Made by a program: the position numbers and the translations under genes. A stretch of 64,000 nucleotides of DNA, from NCBI GenBank assembly GCA_003129525.1, contig CP029329.1, positions 124,001 through 188,000 on the forward strand, read 5' to 3'. The notes under the pieces are model-generated. The model did no database searches. It was not told the DNA's origin and was given only the letters and a program-made list of their open reading frames with translations. Position 1 is the first letter of the stretch. The number at the start of each line of letters is the position of its first letter. This DNA is from Clostridium beijerinckii (GTDB taxonomy: Bacteria > Bacillota > Clostridia > Clostridiales > Clostridiaceae). Shown here piece by piece: positions 9,310 to 19,289 of the stretch.

Positions 9310-9465
9310 TTATCTTCTGTTGTTTTGTTGTTTTCTAGCTCTTCTACAATCAGCACATCTTGTTGGCTCATTTTCAAATCCTTTTTCTTTGTAGAATTCT
9401 TGTTCTCCTACAGTAAAAATAAATTCATCGCCACAATCTTTGCATATCATTTTTTTATCTTCCAT
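9310..9465 (-). CDS. Small zinc-ribbon protein, copy 1
   Basis: This 51-aa protein has two CxxC pairs (CKDCGDEF and CADCRRARKQ) about 30 residues apart around a conserved QEFYKEKGFENEP core, with a basic QQNNRR tail. It matches the widespread 'probable zinc-ribbon domain' micro-proteins of Clostridia, whose function is unknown. Copies 2 and 3 lie at 26732-26887 and 29787-29942. Unlike those, the AGGAGG here is separated from the ATG by about 47 bases containing a CAAAGTTAT/ATAACTTTG hairpin. A 16-codon TTG-initiated ORF (9513-9463 region) would read through that insert and end just inside this gene. Confidence 0.82.
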   Translation of the reverse strand: MEDKKMICKDCGDEFIFTVGEQEFYKEKGFENEPTRCADCRRARKQQNNRR

Positions 9466-9587
9466 TACAATGTTCCATTGCCAAAGTTATAAAATAACTT
9501 TGCAACAGTTCACCTCCTCTTAATTAGTTTAGATAATTTTTCGTATCATTTATATATTATTCCTTGTTTTAAGAATTTTATTCAAGG

Positions 9588-11864
9588 TTAACTGTGAATT
9601 ATTAATTTAAAATTTTCATCAATTAAATTAATATCACATTTTCCCCCATCACTCAATTGACCAAATAAAATTTCATCAACTAGTAATGGTTTTATTTTTG
9701 AAGCTATAATTCTAGCAATTTCTCTAGCTCCAAATTCTTCCGATGTTCCTGTTTTAGCAACATAGTTAATACATTCTTTGCTAAACTCAATTTCAATATT
9801 CTTACTAGCTAGTTTAATTTTAAAATCATTCAATTGCTTTTTAGCAATGTTTATTGCCATAGAATCATTCATACTATTAAAGACTATTATCTTATCTAAT
9901 CTATTTCTAAATTCAGGTGTAAAGAATTTCTTTACTTCTTCCATTATAGCTTCGCCTTTAACTTCTCTTTCTCCAAATCCTATAAGTTTTTTACCTATAT
10001 TTCTTGCTCCTGCATTAGAAGTCATTATTATAATTGCATTTCTAAAATCAGCTTTTCTGCCTTTATTGTCAGTAAGCGTTGCATAATCCATTACTTGAAG
10101 TAGCACATTTAAAATATCTTCATTAGCTTTTTCTACCTCATCTAGTAATAATACGCAGTGTGGATTTTTTCTTACAGCATCTGTAAGCAATCCGCCCTCT
10201 TCATACCCTACATATCCCGGAGGCGATCCTATAAGTTTTGAAGCTGCATGCTTTTCAGCATATTCACTCATATCAAATCTAATTAATTCTATTCCAAGTT
10301 TTTTAGAAAGGCATCTTGCAATTTCAGTTTTTCCAACTCCTGTAGGTCCAACAAAAAGCATGGACGCAACTGGTTTATCTTCCTCATTCAAACCTGATCT
10401 AGACATTTTTATACATCTTACAACTTCTTCAATTGCCTTATCCTGTGAAAAAATATTTTCCTTTAAGCTATCTTCTAAGTATTTCAAAGAACTTATTTCA
10501 CTGCTTTCTACAGTTTGCTTCGGAATACTACAAACCTTTGATATTATTTCTTCAACAACTTTTCTATCGATTATAATTTTCTCTTCAAAATTTTCATTCT
10601 TCATACGAGCATAAGCTCCAGCTTCATCTATAATATCTACAGCCTTATCCGGTAAATATTTATCATTAATATACTTATCACTTAAGGTTACTGCATCACT
10701 TATGGCATCATCCGTATAACTAACGTTATGATATTCTTCATAATTTGCCTTAAGTCCATTAAGTATTTCTATTGCTTCTTTAATTGAAGGCTCTTTAACA
10801 TCTATTGTTTGAAATCTTCTACTTAATGCCTTATCTTTTTCGAAGAATTTTTTGTATTCATCAAAAGTAGTTGCTCCAATAAACCTAATTTTGCCTTCTG
10901 TCAAATAAGGCTTTAATAAATTAGATGCATCTAAAGCCCCGCCATTTAATGATCCAGCACCAACTATACTGTGAATTTCATCTATATAGACTATTGGCTT
11001 ATGTTGTTTTCCAATTAAGTCTAAAATTCTTTTTATTCTTTCCTCAAAGTCTCCTCTGTATTTAGTTCCTGCAATTACTGCCCCTATATCTAAAGAAAAC
11101 ATGCAACTTCCCTTTAATTTTTCTGGAACCTTATCTTCACTTATAAGTCTTGCAAGACCTAAAGTAATAGCAGTCTTACCAACTCCAGATTCTCCAACAT
11201 GAATAGGATTATTTTTTATCCTTCTACAAAGTATTTGAATACTTCTATCTAGGATATCTTTTCTTCCTATTAACGGATCACTATTTTCTTCCTTAGCTTT
11301 TTCAATAAGATTTATTGTAAACTTATTAAGAAATGCATCTTCTTTTTTCTTCTTGTCTTTTTCTTGACTTTCTTTATCTAAAAATCCTTCTGTATCTTCA
11401 TGAAAATTTTCTTTTGTTTCATCTTCATAAGAATTCTGATCATCATCTATATTATGACATAACAAATATAGCAAGTCTCTTCTTGTAACACCTTCTTGTT
11501 CTAAATAATAGCGAGCATAACTATCTTCTAAATTAAAAATTGCTGAAAATATATGATCTATGCCTATAGCATCTTTTTGACTATAGTGAATTTGTTCATT
11601 AGCATTTAAAATAACTTTTTGAAATTCAATGCTTTCTTGTGGCTCTCCTTCACCAATTTTATTTATATATGTTTTTACATATGTAGTTAAATTATATCTT
11701 AAGTTTTCTAAACTTCCACCACATTCTCTAATAGCATATTCCACGTTTTCATCAAAAGTTGCTGCATATAGTAAATGTTCTGGTGTAATATATTCACTGT
11801 TCTTATTTTTTGCCTCTTGATATGCTTTAAGCAATATTGAATTAACTTCATTAGTAATTTTCAT
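9588..11864 (-). CDS. clpA: ATP-dependent Clp protease ATP-binding subunit ClpA
   Basis: This is a 758-aa AAA+ unfoldase. In order it has a double Clp-N repeat (residues 1-140), a charged linker, NBD1 with Walker A GESGVGKT near 225 and Walker B IVYIDEIHS, and NBD2 with GPTGVGKT near 505, then SPPGYVGYEEGG and LLLDEVEKA. The ClpP-docking tripeptide is present as IGF in KLIGFGERE, so it should partner ClpP. It has no middle coiled-coil insertion, which separates it from ClpB and ClpC. NBD1 reads HVGESG where many homologues have LVGEPG. It lies three bases after clpS, the N-degron adaptor. Confidence 0.95.
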   Translation of the reverse strand: MKITNEVNSILLKAYQEAKNKNSEYITPEHLLYAATFDENVEYAIRECGGSLENLRYNLTTYVKTYINKIGEGEPQESIEFQKVILNANEQIHYSQKDAIGIDHIFSAIFNLEDSYARYYLEQEGVTRRDLLYLLCHNIDDDQNSYEDETKENFHEDTEGFLDKESQEKDKKKKEDAFLNKFTINLIEKAKEENSDPLIGRKDILDRSIQILCRRIKNNPIHVGESGVGKTAITLGLARLISEDKVPEKLKGSCMFSLDIGAVIAGTKYRGDFEERIKRILDLIGKQHKPIVYIDEIHSIVGAGSLNGGALDASNLLKPYLTEGKIRFIGATTFDEYKKFFEKDKALSRRFQTIDVKEPSIKEAIEILNGLKANYEEYHNVSYTDDAISDAVTLSDKYINDKYLPDKAVDIIDEAGAYARMKNENFEEKIIIDRKVVEEIISKVCSIPKQTVESSEISSLKYLEDSLKENIFSQDKAIEEVVRCIKMSRSGLNEEDKPVASMLFVGPTGVGKTEIARCLSKKLGIELIRFDMSEYAEKHAASKLIGSPPGYVGYEEGGLLTDAVRKNPHCVLLLDEVEKANEDILNVLLQVMDYATLTDNKGRKADFRNAIIIMTSNAGARNIGKKLIGFGEREVKGEAIMEEVKKFFTPEFRNRLDKIIVFNSMNDSMAINIAKKQLNDFKIKLASKNIEIEFSKECINYVAKTGTSEEFGAREIARIIASKIKPLLVDEILFGQLSDGGKCDINLIDENFKLIIHS

Positions 11865-11867
11865 ATT

Positions 11868-12167
11868 CTACGCCTCCTCTACAGTAAGCTTGAATGGAAA
11901 TCCATTTTCCTTAGCCATAGACATTGCCGTGTAAACTTTTGTAATCGCAATATCATGACTATATATTCCAGCTACTCCTTTACCTTTTTCATGTACATCT
12001 AGCATTATTTTTTCAGCTTCTATAAGCTTTTTATTAAACACATTCACTAATACTGCAATAACAAATTCCATTGTAGTATAATCATCATTATACATGACAA
12101 CTTTGTATTGCTTAGGTTTCTTTATCTTAGCCTTATTTTTTTGTTTGGTCACAATATTTGTTTCCAT
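11868..12167 (-). CDS. clpS: ATP-dependent Clp protease adaptor ClpS
   Basis: This is a 99-aa adaptor that binds the ClpA N-domain and presents N-degron substrates. The disordered Lys-rich N-terminus (about 20 residues) precedes the core YKVVMYNDDYTTMEFV, where the NDD/T residues line the N-degron pocket, and VHEKGKGVAGIYSHDIA with its conserved His. It is the upstream member of a clpS-clpA operon. Confidence 0.95.
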   Translation of the reverse strand: METNIVTKQKNKAKIKKPKQYKVVMYNDDYTTMEFVIAVLVNVFNKKLIEAEKIMLDVHEKGKGVAGIYSHDIAITKVYTAMSMAKENGFPFKLTVEEA

Positions 12168-12388
12168 AATATAATCGTCATCCCTACCTATATTTTATTA
12201 TACTCTAACTATTATTCTAAATAGATATATTTTAACACACTATTTAAATTGACACCAATAATTCAGTTAGCAATTAACAGCTGGCAATTTAGGATGAAAT
12301 TATTACGTAATTTCTAAAATATTTTTTAAAAGCTATTAGCTTTTTATTCCTTCATTGTGCATATTACATTATACATACAATAAAAAAT

Positions 12389-12411
12389 AAAGGATTAAAA
12401 CTAATCCCTTA
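12389..12411 (-). terminator. Terminator after the PLP decarboxylase gene
   Basis: On the minus strand AAGGGATTAG-TTTT-AATCCTTT is followed by ATTTTTTATT, five bases after the decarboxylase stop codon. The remaining gap to clpS holds no other recognisable element. Confidence 0.75.
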
Positions 12412-12415
12412 TTTT

Positions 12416-13879
12416 CTACTTTAATTTAATTACTCGAACCTTATTATTTTCAATTCCTATTATATTCTTTTTATTAATAATATAATCTTTTATTATATTT
12501 ATCGCGTTTCGTGAAATAATTTCTCCCTGGCAAACTAATGGTATTCCAGGTGGATATGGTATTATTGCCTCTTTTGCAATATAACCTTCACAACTTTCAA
12601 TTTCACACCACTCTCCATTTAATTTGAAGACCTCATATGGCTCTATTTTTTTTTCCGGAATATCCGAAAAATATTTTGATTCTATCTGTACATGTATGCT
12701 TTTCATTTCTAACTTTGAAATTGCTTCATATATAAGTTCAAAATCTTCTTCACTATTAAAAGGAGATAATATTAAAACTACACCTCTTGAAAAACTCATT
12801 TCAACTTGTATCTTTTGAGTTCTTAAATAGTCTAGAAGTTTATGTCCACTATATCCTTTAGGCAGAATTAATATATACCTGCTTAAATCAATATCATATT
12901 CTTGCTTTAATTTAAGTTTAGATTCATTTGTTATTGTATCCTTATATTGTTCATTCAAATCATTCTTACCTAATAAACGTACCTTTTTCAGGTTATTTAT
13001 TTTCTCTTTCCATCTCTCAGCTGCATCTATTAATCTTTCATAATCCTTTTCTCCATAATTATCCAAATAATATCTAGCATAATCTAAAGATGCCATAATT
13101 AAATAAGAAGGTGATGTTGTCATAAAAGCTTTTAAATAGAATTCTAATTCGCTATTTTCTTCATTTACTAAAAGATACGCACCTTGAGTCAAAGCAGGCA
13201 AAGTTTTATGAGCACTTAAAACCACATAATCTCCTAAGCTTGTAATTGATTTAGGCAATCTTTTATTCATTCCAAAATGAGCTCCATGAGCACAATCTAT
13301 AATTACTTTTAGCCCTTTTAATTTCAAATCTATTATAATGTCTTCAATGTCATATGTAATTCCGAAATAATTAGGATAAGTTAATATAATTCCTTTAGGA
13401 TTTAAACTTTCTCCTAATGCCTTATAAATATTTTCTTTATTCGGTGGAAGAAACACGCCATTTTTATCATCAATAATAGGCTCAATATATTTAACTTTCA
13501 ATTTTCTTAAAATTAATCCATTATAAATTGACTTATGACAATTTCTTTCAACTAAAACCTCATCACCCTCATCAAATGCAGAGAACATAGATGCCAAGTT
13601 TCCAGACGAACTCCCATTTACAAGGAAATATGCTTTTTTAGCGTTATAAGTTTTAGCTAATAATTCTTGAGCTTCCTTTATAACACCTTCTGGACAATGT
13701 AAATTATCTAAAGGATCAACTTCTGTTATATCTAAGAAGCCTAGTCTATTTACAAACTTCTCTCCAAACTCATCCCCCAAAAATCCAACTCCACATTTAT
13801 TTCCTGGCATAGAAAGAACTAGATTCTTCTCATCATGGTATTTAAGCAATTCTTGTAATAATGGTACCTTCAAAAACAT
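12416..13879 (-). CDS. Orn/Lys/Arg decarboxylase family PLP enzyme
   Basis: This is a 487-aa fold-type I decarboxylase of the short Gram-positive form (YaaO/SpeA-like). Motifs are SMPGNKCG near the N-terminus, the PLP-stacking FLVNGSSSGN, IDCAHGAHFG and the Schiff-base lysine in VLSAHKTLPALTQGAYLL. The C-terminal domain carries the family ending around IIPYPPGIPLVCQGE. It probably makes agmatine, cadaverine or putrescine; the substrate cannot be assigned from sequence alone. It stands as a single gene with its own terminator. Confidence 0.88.
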   Translation of the reverse strand: MFLKVPLLQELLKYHDEKNLVLSMPGNKCGVGFLGDEFGEKFVNRLGFLDITEVDPLDNLHCPEGVIKEAQELLAKTYNAKKAYFLVNGSSSGNLASMFSAFDEGDEVLVERNCHKSIYNGLILRKLKVKYIEPIIDDKNGVFLPPNKENIYKALGESLNPKGIILTYPNYFGITYDIEDIIIDLKLKGLKVIIDCAHGAHFGMNKRLPKSITSLGDYVVLSAHKTLPALTQGAYLLVNEENSELEFYLKAFMTTSPSYLIMASLDYARYYLDNYGEKDYERLIDAAERWKEKINNLKKVRLLGKNDLNEQYKDTITNESKLKLKQEYDIDLSRYILILPKGYSGHKLLDYLRTQKIQVEMSFSRGVVLILSPFNSEEDFELIYEAISKLEMKSIHVQIESKYFSDIPEKKIEPYEVFKLNGEWCEIESCEGYIAKEAIIPYPPGIPLVCQGEIISRNAINIIKDYIINKKNIIGIENNKVRVIKLK

Positions 13880-13970
13880 CTCTCCTATCTAAATTCAGGT
13901 GAACTATAAAAGCTTCCTATAAGTAACAAATGATATAAAGTAAAAATATACATATTTATTTTATATAGAC

Positions 13971-14125
13971 TTATAGATACCCATTCCTGAAGTTGTACTT
14001 CTACTATGGATATATTTCCAACTAGAAATAAAGGGGCCTGCTTTTCCGTAACCGGAACAAATGCATGCCCCCTTATTTCGGCGGAATATACGAATAAGTA
14101 CGATTTTCACAGCGGTTATCTATAA
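13971..14125 (-). repeat. Family B structured element, copy B1
   Basis: This 155-bp element begins directly after the threonine aldolase stop codon. On the minus strand the outer arms TTATAGATA and TATCTATAA close it. Inside, GAAATAAGGGG-GC pairs with GCCCCTTTATTTC, with an internal TTCCGGTTACGGAA hairpin. The core CCGAAATAAGGG...CATTTGTTCCGGTT...CCCTTTATTTC is shared with copy B2 at 61504-61721. Its relation to any known RNA family is unknown. Confidence 0.7.
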
Positions 14126-15148
14126 TTACATACTTTTCAAGTCCTCAATAAATTCTAAAACATTCGCTTCATTTGTTGCCCAAGATGTTACTAATCTAAT
14201 TGCCGTGTTATTATTATCAATTACCCTTTCAATATTAAATGAATATTTTTCACTTAATTTTTCAATCATATCATTAGGTAAAATAGGAAACTGCTGGTTA
14301 CTTGATGAATTTGTCAAAAATTCATACCCTTTTTCTTTTAAAGCATTCTTTAATAAAATAGCCATTTTATTAGCATGTCTTGCAATTTCAAAATATAAAT
14401 CATCTTTAAATAATTCTTCAAATTGAATTCCTAGCAATCTTCCTTTAGCAAGTAAACCACCCTTTTGTTTTATGAAATATCTAAAATCCTCTTTTAATGC
14501 GTTATTACAAATAACAAGGGCCTCTCCAAAAAGAGCTCCATTTTTTGTCCCTCCAATATAAAAAGCGTCCACTAATTTAGCTATATCTGCTAATGTTAAA
14601 TCATTTTCTTGGGATACAAGCGCAGATCCTAAACGTGCACCATCTAAATACAAAAGCAAGTTATTTTTTCTACAGCATTTATGTAATTGCTCTAATTCTG
14701 ATTTTGTATATAAAGTCCCTACCTCTGTGGAATCTGAAATATAAACTAATTTAGGTTGAACCATATGTTCATCAGTATGGGAATCTACAACCTTTTGAAC
14801 TAAGTCTGCTGTAAGCTTTCCATCATCAGTTTTCATGGTGATTACTTTATGACCCGTAGCTTCAATAGCTCCAGTTTCATGACAGTTAATATGTGACGTA
14901 TCAGCTCCTATTACAGCTTGATGCGGTCTTAAGAAAGCAGATATTGCAGTAAGATTAACTTGTGTTCCACCTACTAATAAGTGAATATCTACATCTTCAC
15001 AATCCATTTTCTTTTTTAATAAATCTATGGCTTTTTCAGTGTGATAATCTGTACTATATCCACCTGTTTGTTCTAAGTTTGTTTCAACTAGCACCTTTAA
15101 TATTCTTGAATGTGCTCCTTCACTATAATCGTTTGTAAAACTATACAT
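14126..15148 (-). CDS. ltaE: Low-specificity L-threonine aldolase
   Basis: This 340-aa PLP enzyme cleaves L-threonine or allo-threonine to glycine and acetaldehyde. Family features are SFTNDYSEGAHSRIL at the start, LVGGTQVNL, the active-site His in INCHETGAIEATGHK, LYLDGARLGSAL and the PLP lysine in YIGGTKNGALFGE. It is close to the usual length of about 340 aa and lies alone on its strand, followed immediately by the family B element. Confidence 0.92.
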   Translation of the reverse strand: MYSFTNDYSEGAHSRILKVLVETNLEQTGGYSTDYHTEKAIDLLKKKMDCEDVDIHLLVGGTQVNLTAISAFLRPHQAVIGADTSHINCHETGAIEATGHKVITMKTDDGKLTADLVQKVVDSHTDEHMVQPKLVYISDSTEVGTLYTKSELEQLHKCCRKNNLLLYLDGARLGSALVSQENDLTLADIAKLVDAFYIGGTKNGALFGEALVICNNALKEDFRYFIKQKGGLLAKGRLLGIQFEELFKDDLYFEIARHANKMAILLKNALKEKGYEFLTNSSSNQQFPILPNDMIEKLSEKYSFNIERVIDNNNTAIRLVTSWATNEANVLEFIEDLKSM

Positions 15149-15217
15149 TAATATAATACCTCCATTTTTATATTGTTATAACGTTAAAATTATCCATTTT
15201 GTACTTATATATTTAAT

Positions 15218-16453
15218 TCAATTAATTATTTGTATTGTTAAATTTTTTAACACTCTATTGCCTACTTCAAATATCATCTCATTAGTTAATAAGTCTAATT
15301 CATTAACTTCATTAATATATATTTTATAATCTCCAAACATTGTATCATATGTAGCTAACTCTTTTGCTAAAATTATACTTTGCTCTTCTCTAAATAATCT
15401 TTTTAGTTTAAAACTCTTGATTAATTGTTCTATTTGCTTTTTATCTATATGTTCCACTAATAATTCTAATTTTTCTATACATTCTTTAACTAATGCTATA
15501 GATTTATTTACATTTTCTTCTGATGTACTAAAAGTAATCTTATATAGCTTTATATAATTTTCATACGCAATTTTAGTAATAACATCATAAATAAGTGCAT
15601 TTTTAGTTCTTAAGGTATCATAAAGAAGTGAATTAACGCCTTCCCCAAAGTACTGATTGAAAATTCTAAGTGCCTTAATTTCATTTTCCGTTAGCTTGTC
15701 TATTGGACATACTATTTCAACCTTACATGTTTTTATTCCATCTCTTTTATCATTAAATATATCTATTTTAGAAATTTCGTATTCAATATTTTTGCAATTC
15801 AATTCATTTATATCATTTTTTTTATTATATGATAAATTCCATCTTCCAAAATATTTACCAACAATATCCTTTACCTTATCAAATCTTACTGACGAAATTA
15901 CAACAATTGAAGTATTTTCCGGGAAATAATATTTAGAATAAAACTCTTTTATATCATTTAATGTCATACTGTCTAAACTTTCTTCAGTCCCTATAATAGG
16001 ATACTTTATTCTTCTATTATTAAAACAATTTAAAAATAGCTTGTCTTCACAATATTGTTCTAATTCTTCATCCCATTCTTTAAGTTCCTCTTTTATAACA
16101 TCCATTTCTTCTTTAAATCCAATTTCATTAAAGCTTGGATTAACAACTATATCACTTAATAACTCTACACCTTTTTTCAAATCTTCCCCAAGTAGTGTTC
16201 CATAATAAATTACATAAGGGAAATTCGTCATAGCATTATTGAATCCAAATATATTGCTTAAATCTTCATTTATTTCTTTTTCGGTTCTATTTTTTGTTCC
16301 TTTATAAACCATATGCTCAGTTGCATGGGCTACTCCATATTTTTCAGTTTCAACTCCAGCACCAGCATCTATTGATACACAAATAGATGTAAGTTCAGAT
16401 TCCGTATGCTTGTATATCAATTTTAAATTATTTTCTAAAATACATTCTTCCAA
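15218..16453 (-). CDS. M16 (insulinase) family zinc metallopeptidase
   Basis: This 411-aa cytosolic peptidase has the inverted zinc motif HxxEH as HATEH (residues 43-47), with the third zinc ligand expected in EEMDVIKEEL about 75 residues on. A C-terminal inactive half-domain follows, with a characteristic YFGEGVNSLLYDTLRTKNALIYDV loop. It is the single-chain form of about 410 aa seen near pnp/dut in many Firmicutes; here it stands alone. It has no signal peptide. Its substrate is unknown. Confidence 0.88.
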   Translation of the reverse strand: MEECILENNLKLIYKHTESELTSICVSIDAGAGVETEKYGVAHATEHMVYKGTKNRTEKEINEDLSNIFGFNNAMTNFPYVIYYGTLLGEDLKKGVELLSDIVVNPSFNEIGFKEEMDVIKEELKEWDEELEQYCEDKLFLNCFNNRRIKYPIIGTEESLDSMTLNDIKEFYSKYYFPENTSIVVISSVRFDKVKDIVGKYFGRWNLSYNKKNDINELNCKNIEYEISKIDIFNDKRDGIKTCKVEIVCPIDKLTENEIKALRIFNQYFGEGVNSLLYDTLRTKNALIYDVITKIAYENYIKLYKITFSTSEENVNKSIALVKECIEKLELLVEHIDKKQIEQLIKSFKLKRLFREEQSIILAKELATYDTMFGDYKIYINEVNELDLLTNEMIFEVGNRVLKNLTIQIIN

Positions 16454-16641
16454 TTTTTATTCTCCTTGTACACTATAATTCATATAATAACTCATTCCTA
16501 GCATAAGTTAATTGAAACTTATCCCCAGAAATCAAATCACATAAATAATTTCAGCTATCTCTCAAATAATATTTTCTTTACCATTCCTTTTTATTTATAA
16601 TTTCATGTGCTTATATTATAACCTATTTTTTTAACTATCAG

Positions 16642-18948
16642 TTACCTTTTATATATATCAGAAAATTCAACGTTTATCATTTCAATTTTACTATTCATAG
16701 ACTTGTTTTTCCGAGTAACCTTTGACTTTTCTATAATTTTTGAAGGAAGTTCAATTTTAAATATACTTCCTTCACCTTGTTTGCTTTCTACACTTATTTT
16801 TCCTCCATGAAGCTCAACTATTGATTTTACTAAAAATAATCCAATCCCACTTCCTTCTGCATTACGCGAAAGAGACTTGTCTACCTGATGAAATCTTTTG
16901 AAAATATTATTCAGATGTTCCTGATTCATTCCTATACCAGTATCCTTTACATATATTTCAACAGTATCATGTTTATCAATTAATTTTACAAATATACTAC
17001 CATTTGCATTGGTAAACTTAATTGCGTTAGATATAAGATTTAGAATAATTCTCTCAATCTTATCAGTGTCACAAGCTATAATCTTTTCCTCTGTATTTGT
17101 ATCAAAAATAATATTTAATCCTTTTGCCTTAATGTAGTCTGATATTGATTGCACAATATCTTCAGTAATATTAACTATATTTTCATTGGATAGATTTAAT
17201 TTTAAAAAACCAGATTCTATTTTTGATGTATCTATTATATTGTTTATAAGCTTTGTGAATCTATAACAATTCTGTTTAATGATATTAATACCTTTAGAAA
17301 ACTTTTCCTTATTAGCTTCAAGCGAATCCTTTTTTGAATAAAATTCCATTAATTGATTTGTACTAAAAATTACATTCAATGGAGTTTTAAGCTCATGTGA
17401 TATATTTGAAAACATTTCATCTTGTATTTTAAGAGTTTTTTGCATTTTATTTTTTGCTTTTACTTCTTTAGTGATATCTATTGTAATGAAGATTACTTCA
17501 GAAACCATATTATTTAATCCAACTATAGGTTGACACATTATTTTAAAAAACTTTTCTTTTCCATTTTCAATTTGTTTTCTATAGTAAAAACATGAATTAG
17601 ATTTTTTTTCAATTAGATCTTGAAGCTTAATTTCTAGTTGAGTTTTTTCATACATATTGTATTTAAATATATTAAATATGCTTTTTCCCATAATAGACAA
17701 TAATTCTGGATTTAGATTAATTTTCTTTAAGTCTCCATACTCTTTATTATTAATATATTTAATATTAAAATCTGGATATGAAGCAATTGTACATCTCAGG
17801 TCTAAATGTTCTATTACTGTCTTTAATGTCTCATATTGGGCCTTTAAGAATAAATTTTCCTGATTTCTTATTCTTTCAGTTACATCATTATACACCATTA
17901 CTCCTTTGATAAAATTACCATATTCATCATATATCGGAGTACCTGTCACCTCTGAATAGGTAGTAACATTATTATATTTCCAAGCAAATATATATCCGGA
18001 AACTTTTTCACCTCTTATTACCCTTTGTACAGGTGCATTCTCAAATAAAATCACATCTCCATTTATATCAAAATATTCCCCTTTTCCATAAGAAGTTTTA
18101 TTGTCTTTTAATGGTTTAGAATCGTATAAATGATTATTTATATCTGGTTTATTTATCTCTGTATACTTCCCATTTTTATCGACAAATATAACTTGATCAG
18201 AAATACTTTTAATAATAGCTTCAAATTCTTCTTTTTGTTTTTCAACAAGGTTTCTACTCACAACTTTTTCTGTCACTTCTGTAGCAGTTTCAATTACATA
18301 TTTTACTTTTTCGTCTATAAATATTGGCACTAGAGAGATATCCCAATATGTAGTTCCTCTTTCAAAGTGTTCACATTTAATTTCCTTTTCAAAACTCGGT
18401 TTGCCAGTTTTTATGTTACTTAACAAAACCTTTTGCAGATTATTGCCTTCAAATCCAGGTATTATTTCTACCCTGTTTTTGCCAACAACACTTCCCCTTT
18501 TATTATGCGGCGCATCAATAAATTCTAAGTACTTATTATTCATTCTTAATACAGTTAAATCTGGTAAACTATAGATTGCAAATCCAATTTCATTAGCTGA
18601 GTTAACATGTTCAATATACTTAAATCTTTCTTTAATATTTGAGTCTGACTTCTCCTTAAAAAAGTAAGTTTTTTCATTTTTATAGTTAAAATTTTCACAA
18701 TGAATAGTAACTTCTATGGGTTCATATTCCTTAGTAAATATAAAACAGCTATATTTATCTTCAATGCTTTCAATACAAACTTGAGAATCCACTCTAAGCA
18801 TAGTACTTATTTCAGCAAGTGTTTTTCCTATTAATTCATTATTAGAGTAACCAGTAAGATTTATAAAATCCTTATTAACTTCATTAACGATATTATTTTT
18901 ACTATATAAAAATGGCTTTTCAGTAGCCTTTTTCAAGATGTCTTGCAT
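16642..18948 (-). CDS. PAS-domain sensor histidine kinase
   Basis: This 768-aa kinase lacks membrane segments and is therefore probably a cytoplasmic sensor. Three to four PAS domains occupy residues 1-500, including NLTGYSNNELIGKT near 30-45, DLTVLRMNNKYLEF and a PAC end MVYNDVTERI. The H-box is NISHELKTPLNVIF with His518. The HATPase boxes NLISNAIKFT, VKDTGIGM, IFKRFHQVDKS and GSGIGLFLVKSIVELHGG follow. There is no receiver domain and no response regulator gene beside it, so it is an orphan kinase; in Clostridia such kinases often feed Spo0A phosphorylation, which is inference here. Confidence 0.92.
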   Translation of the reverse strand: MQDILKKATEKPFLYSKNNIVNEVNKDFINLTGYSNNELIGKTLAEISTMLRVDSQVCIESIEDKYSCFIFTKEYEPIEVTIHCENFNYKNEKTYFFKEKSDSNIKERFKYIEHVNSANEIGFAIYSLPDLTVLRMNNKYLEFIDAPHNKRGSVVGKNRVEIIPGFEGNNLQKVLLSNIKTGKPSFEKEIKCEHFERGTTYWDISLVPIFIDEKVKYVIETATEVTEKVVSRNLVEKQKEEFEAIIKSISDQVIFVDKNGKYTEINKPDINNHLYDSKPLKDNKTSYGKGEYFDINGDVILFENAPVQRVIRGEKVSGYIFAWKYNNVTTYSEVTGTPIYDEYGNFIKGVMVYNDVTERIRNQENLFLKAQYETLKTVIEHLDLRCTIASYPDFNIKYINNKEYGDLKKINLNPELLSIMGKSIFNIFKYNMYEKTQLEIKLQDLIEKKSNSCFYYRKQIENGKEKFFKIMCQPIVGLNNMVSEVIFITIDITKEVKAKNKMQKTLKIQDEMFSNISHELKTPLNVIFSTNQLMEFYSKKDSLEANKEKFSKGINIIKQNCYRFTKLINNIIDTSKIESGFLKLNLSNENIVNITEDIVQSISDYIKAKGLNIIFDTNTEEKIIACDTDKIERIILNLISNAIKFTNANGSIFVKLIDKHDTVEIYVKDTGIGMNQEHLNNIFKRFHQVDKSLSRNAEGSGIGLFLVKSIVELHGGKISVESKQGEGSIFKIELPSKIIEKSKVTRKNKSMNSKIEMINVEFSDIYKR

Positions 18949-19235
18949 ATTATATTATCCCCCTATTTTGTTGATAAATATTATAACTAGATAAATTATC
19001 CATAAATGAGCAAAATCACTTTCATTATTTTACACCATCTAGGCTCACTTATTCTATGAAAGTTCAAGAATATCAAAGATATCTTCTTTGCTTAATCAAT
19101 TTTAGATTGTATATATCCCCAATTAATTATATTTCTTATTTTTTATTACATATTTAATCAAAGTTGTTTTAAATCACCTTCTATATAATATCTATTATAA
19201 TCTTAGAAACGAATAATATCAATAAATGTAAAAAA

Positions 19236-19276
19236 TAGCTAACAACACCAAAAGTTATATTTCGTGTTATTAGCTA
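19236..19276 (-). terminator. Terminator after scfB
   Basis: On the minus strand TAGCTAATAACAC pairs with GTGTTGTTAGCTA, followed by TTTTTTA. It ends the scfA-scfB unit. The 18949-19235 stretch also holds the kinase promoter region, with nothing else recognisable. Confidence 0.82.
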
Positions 19277-19289
19277 CGTTTATGTTAAA

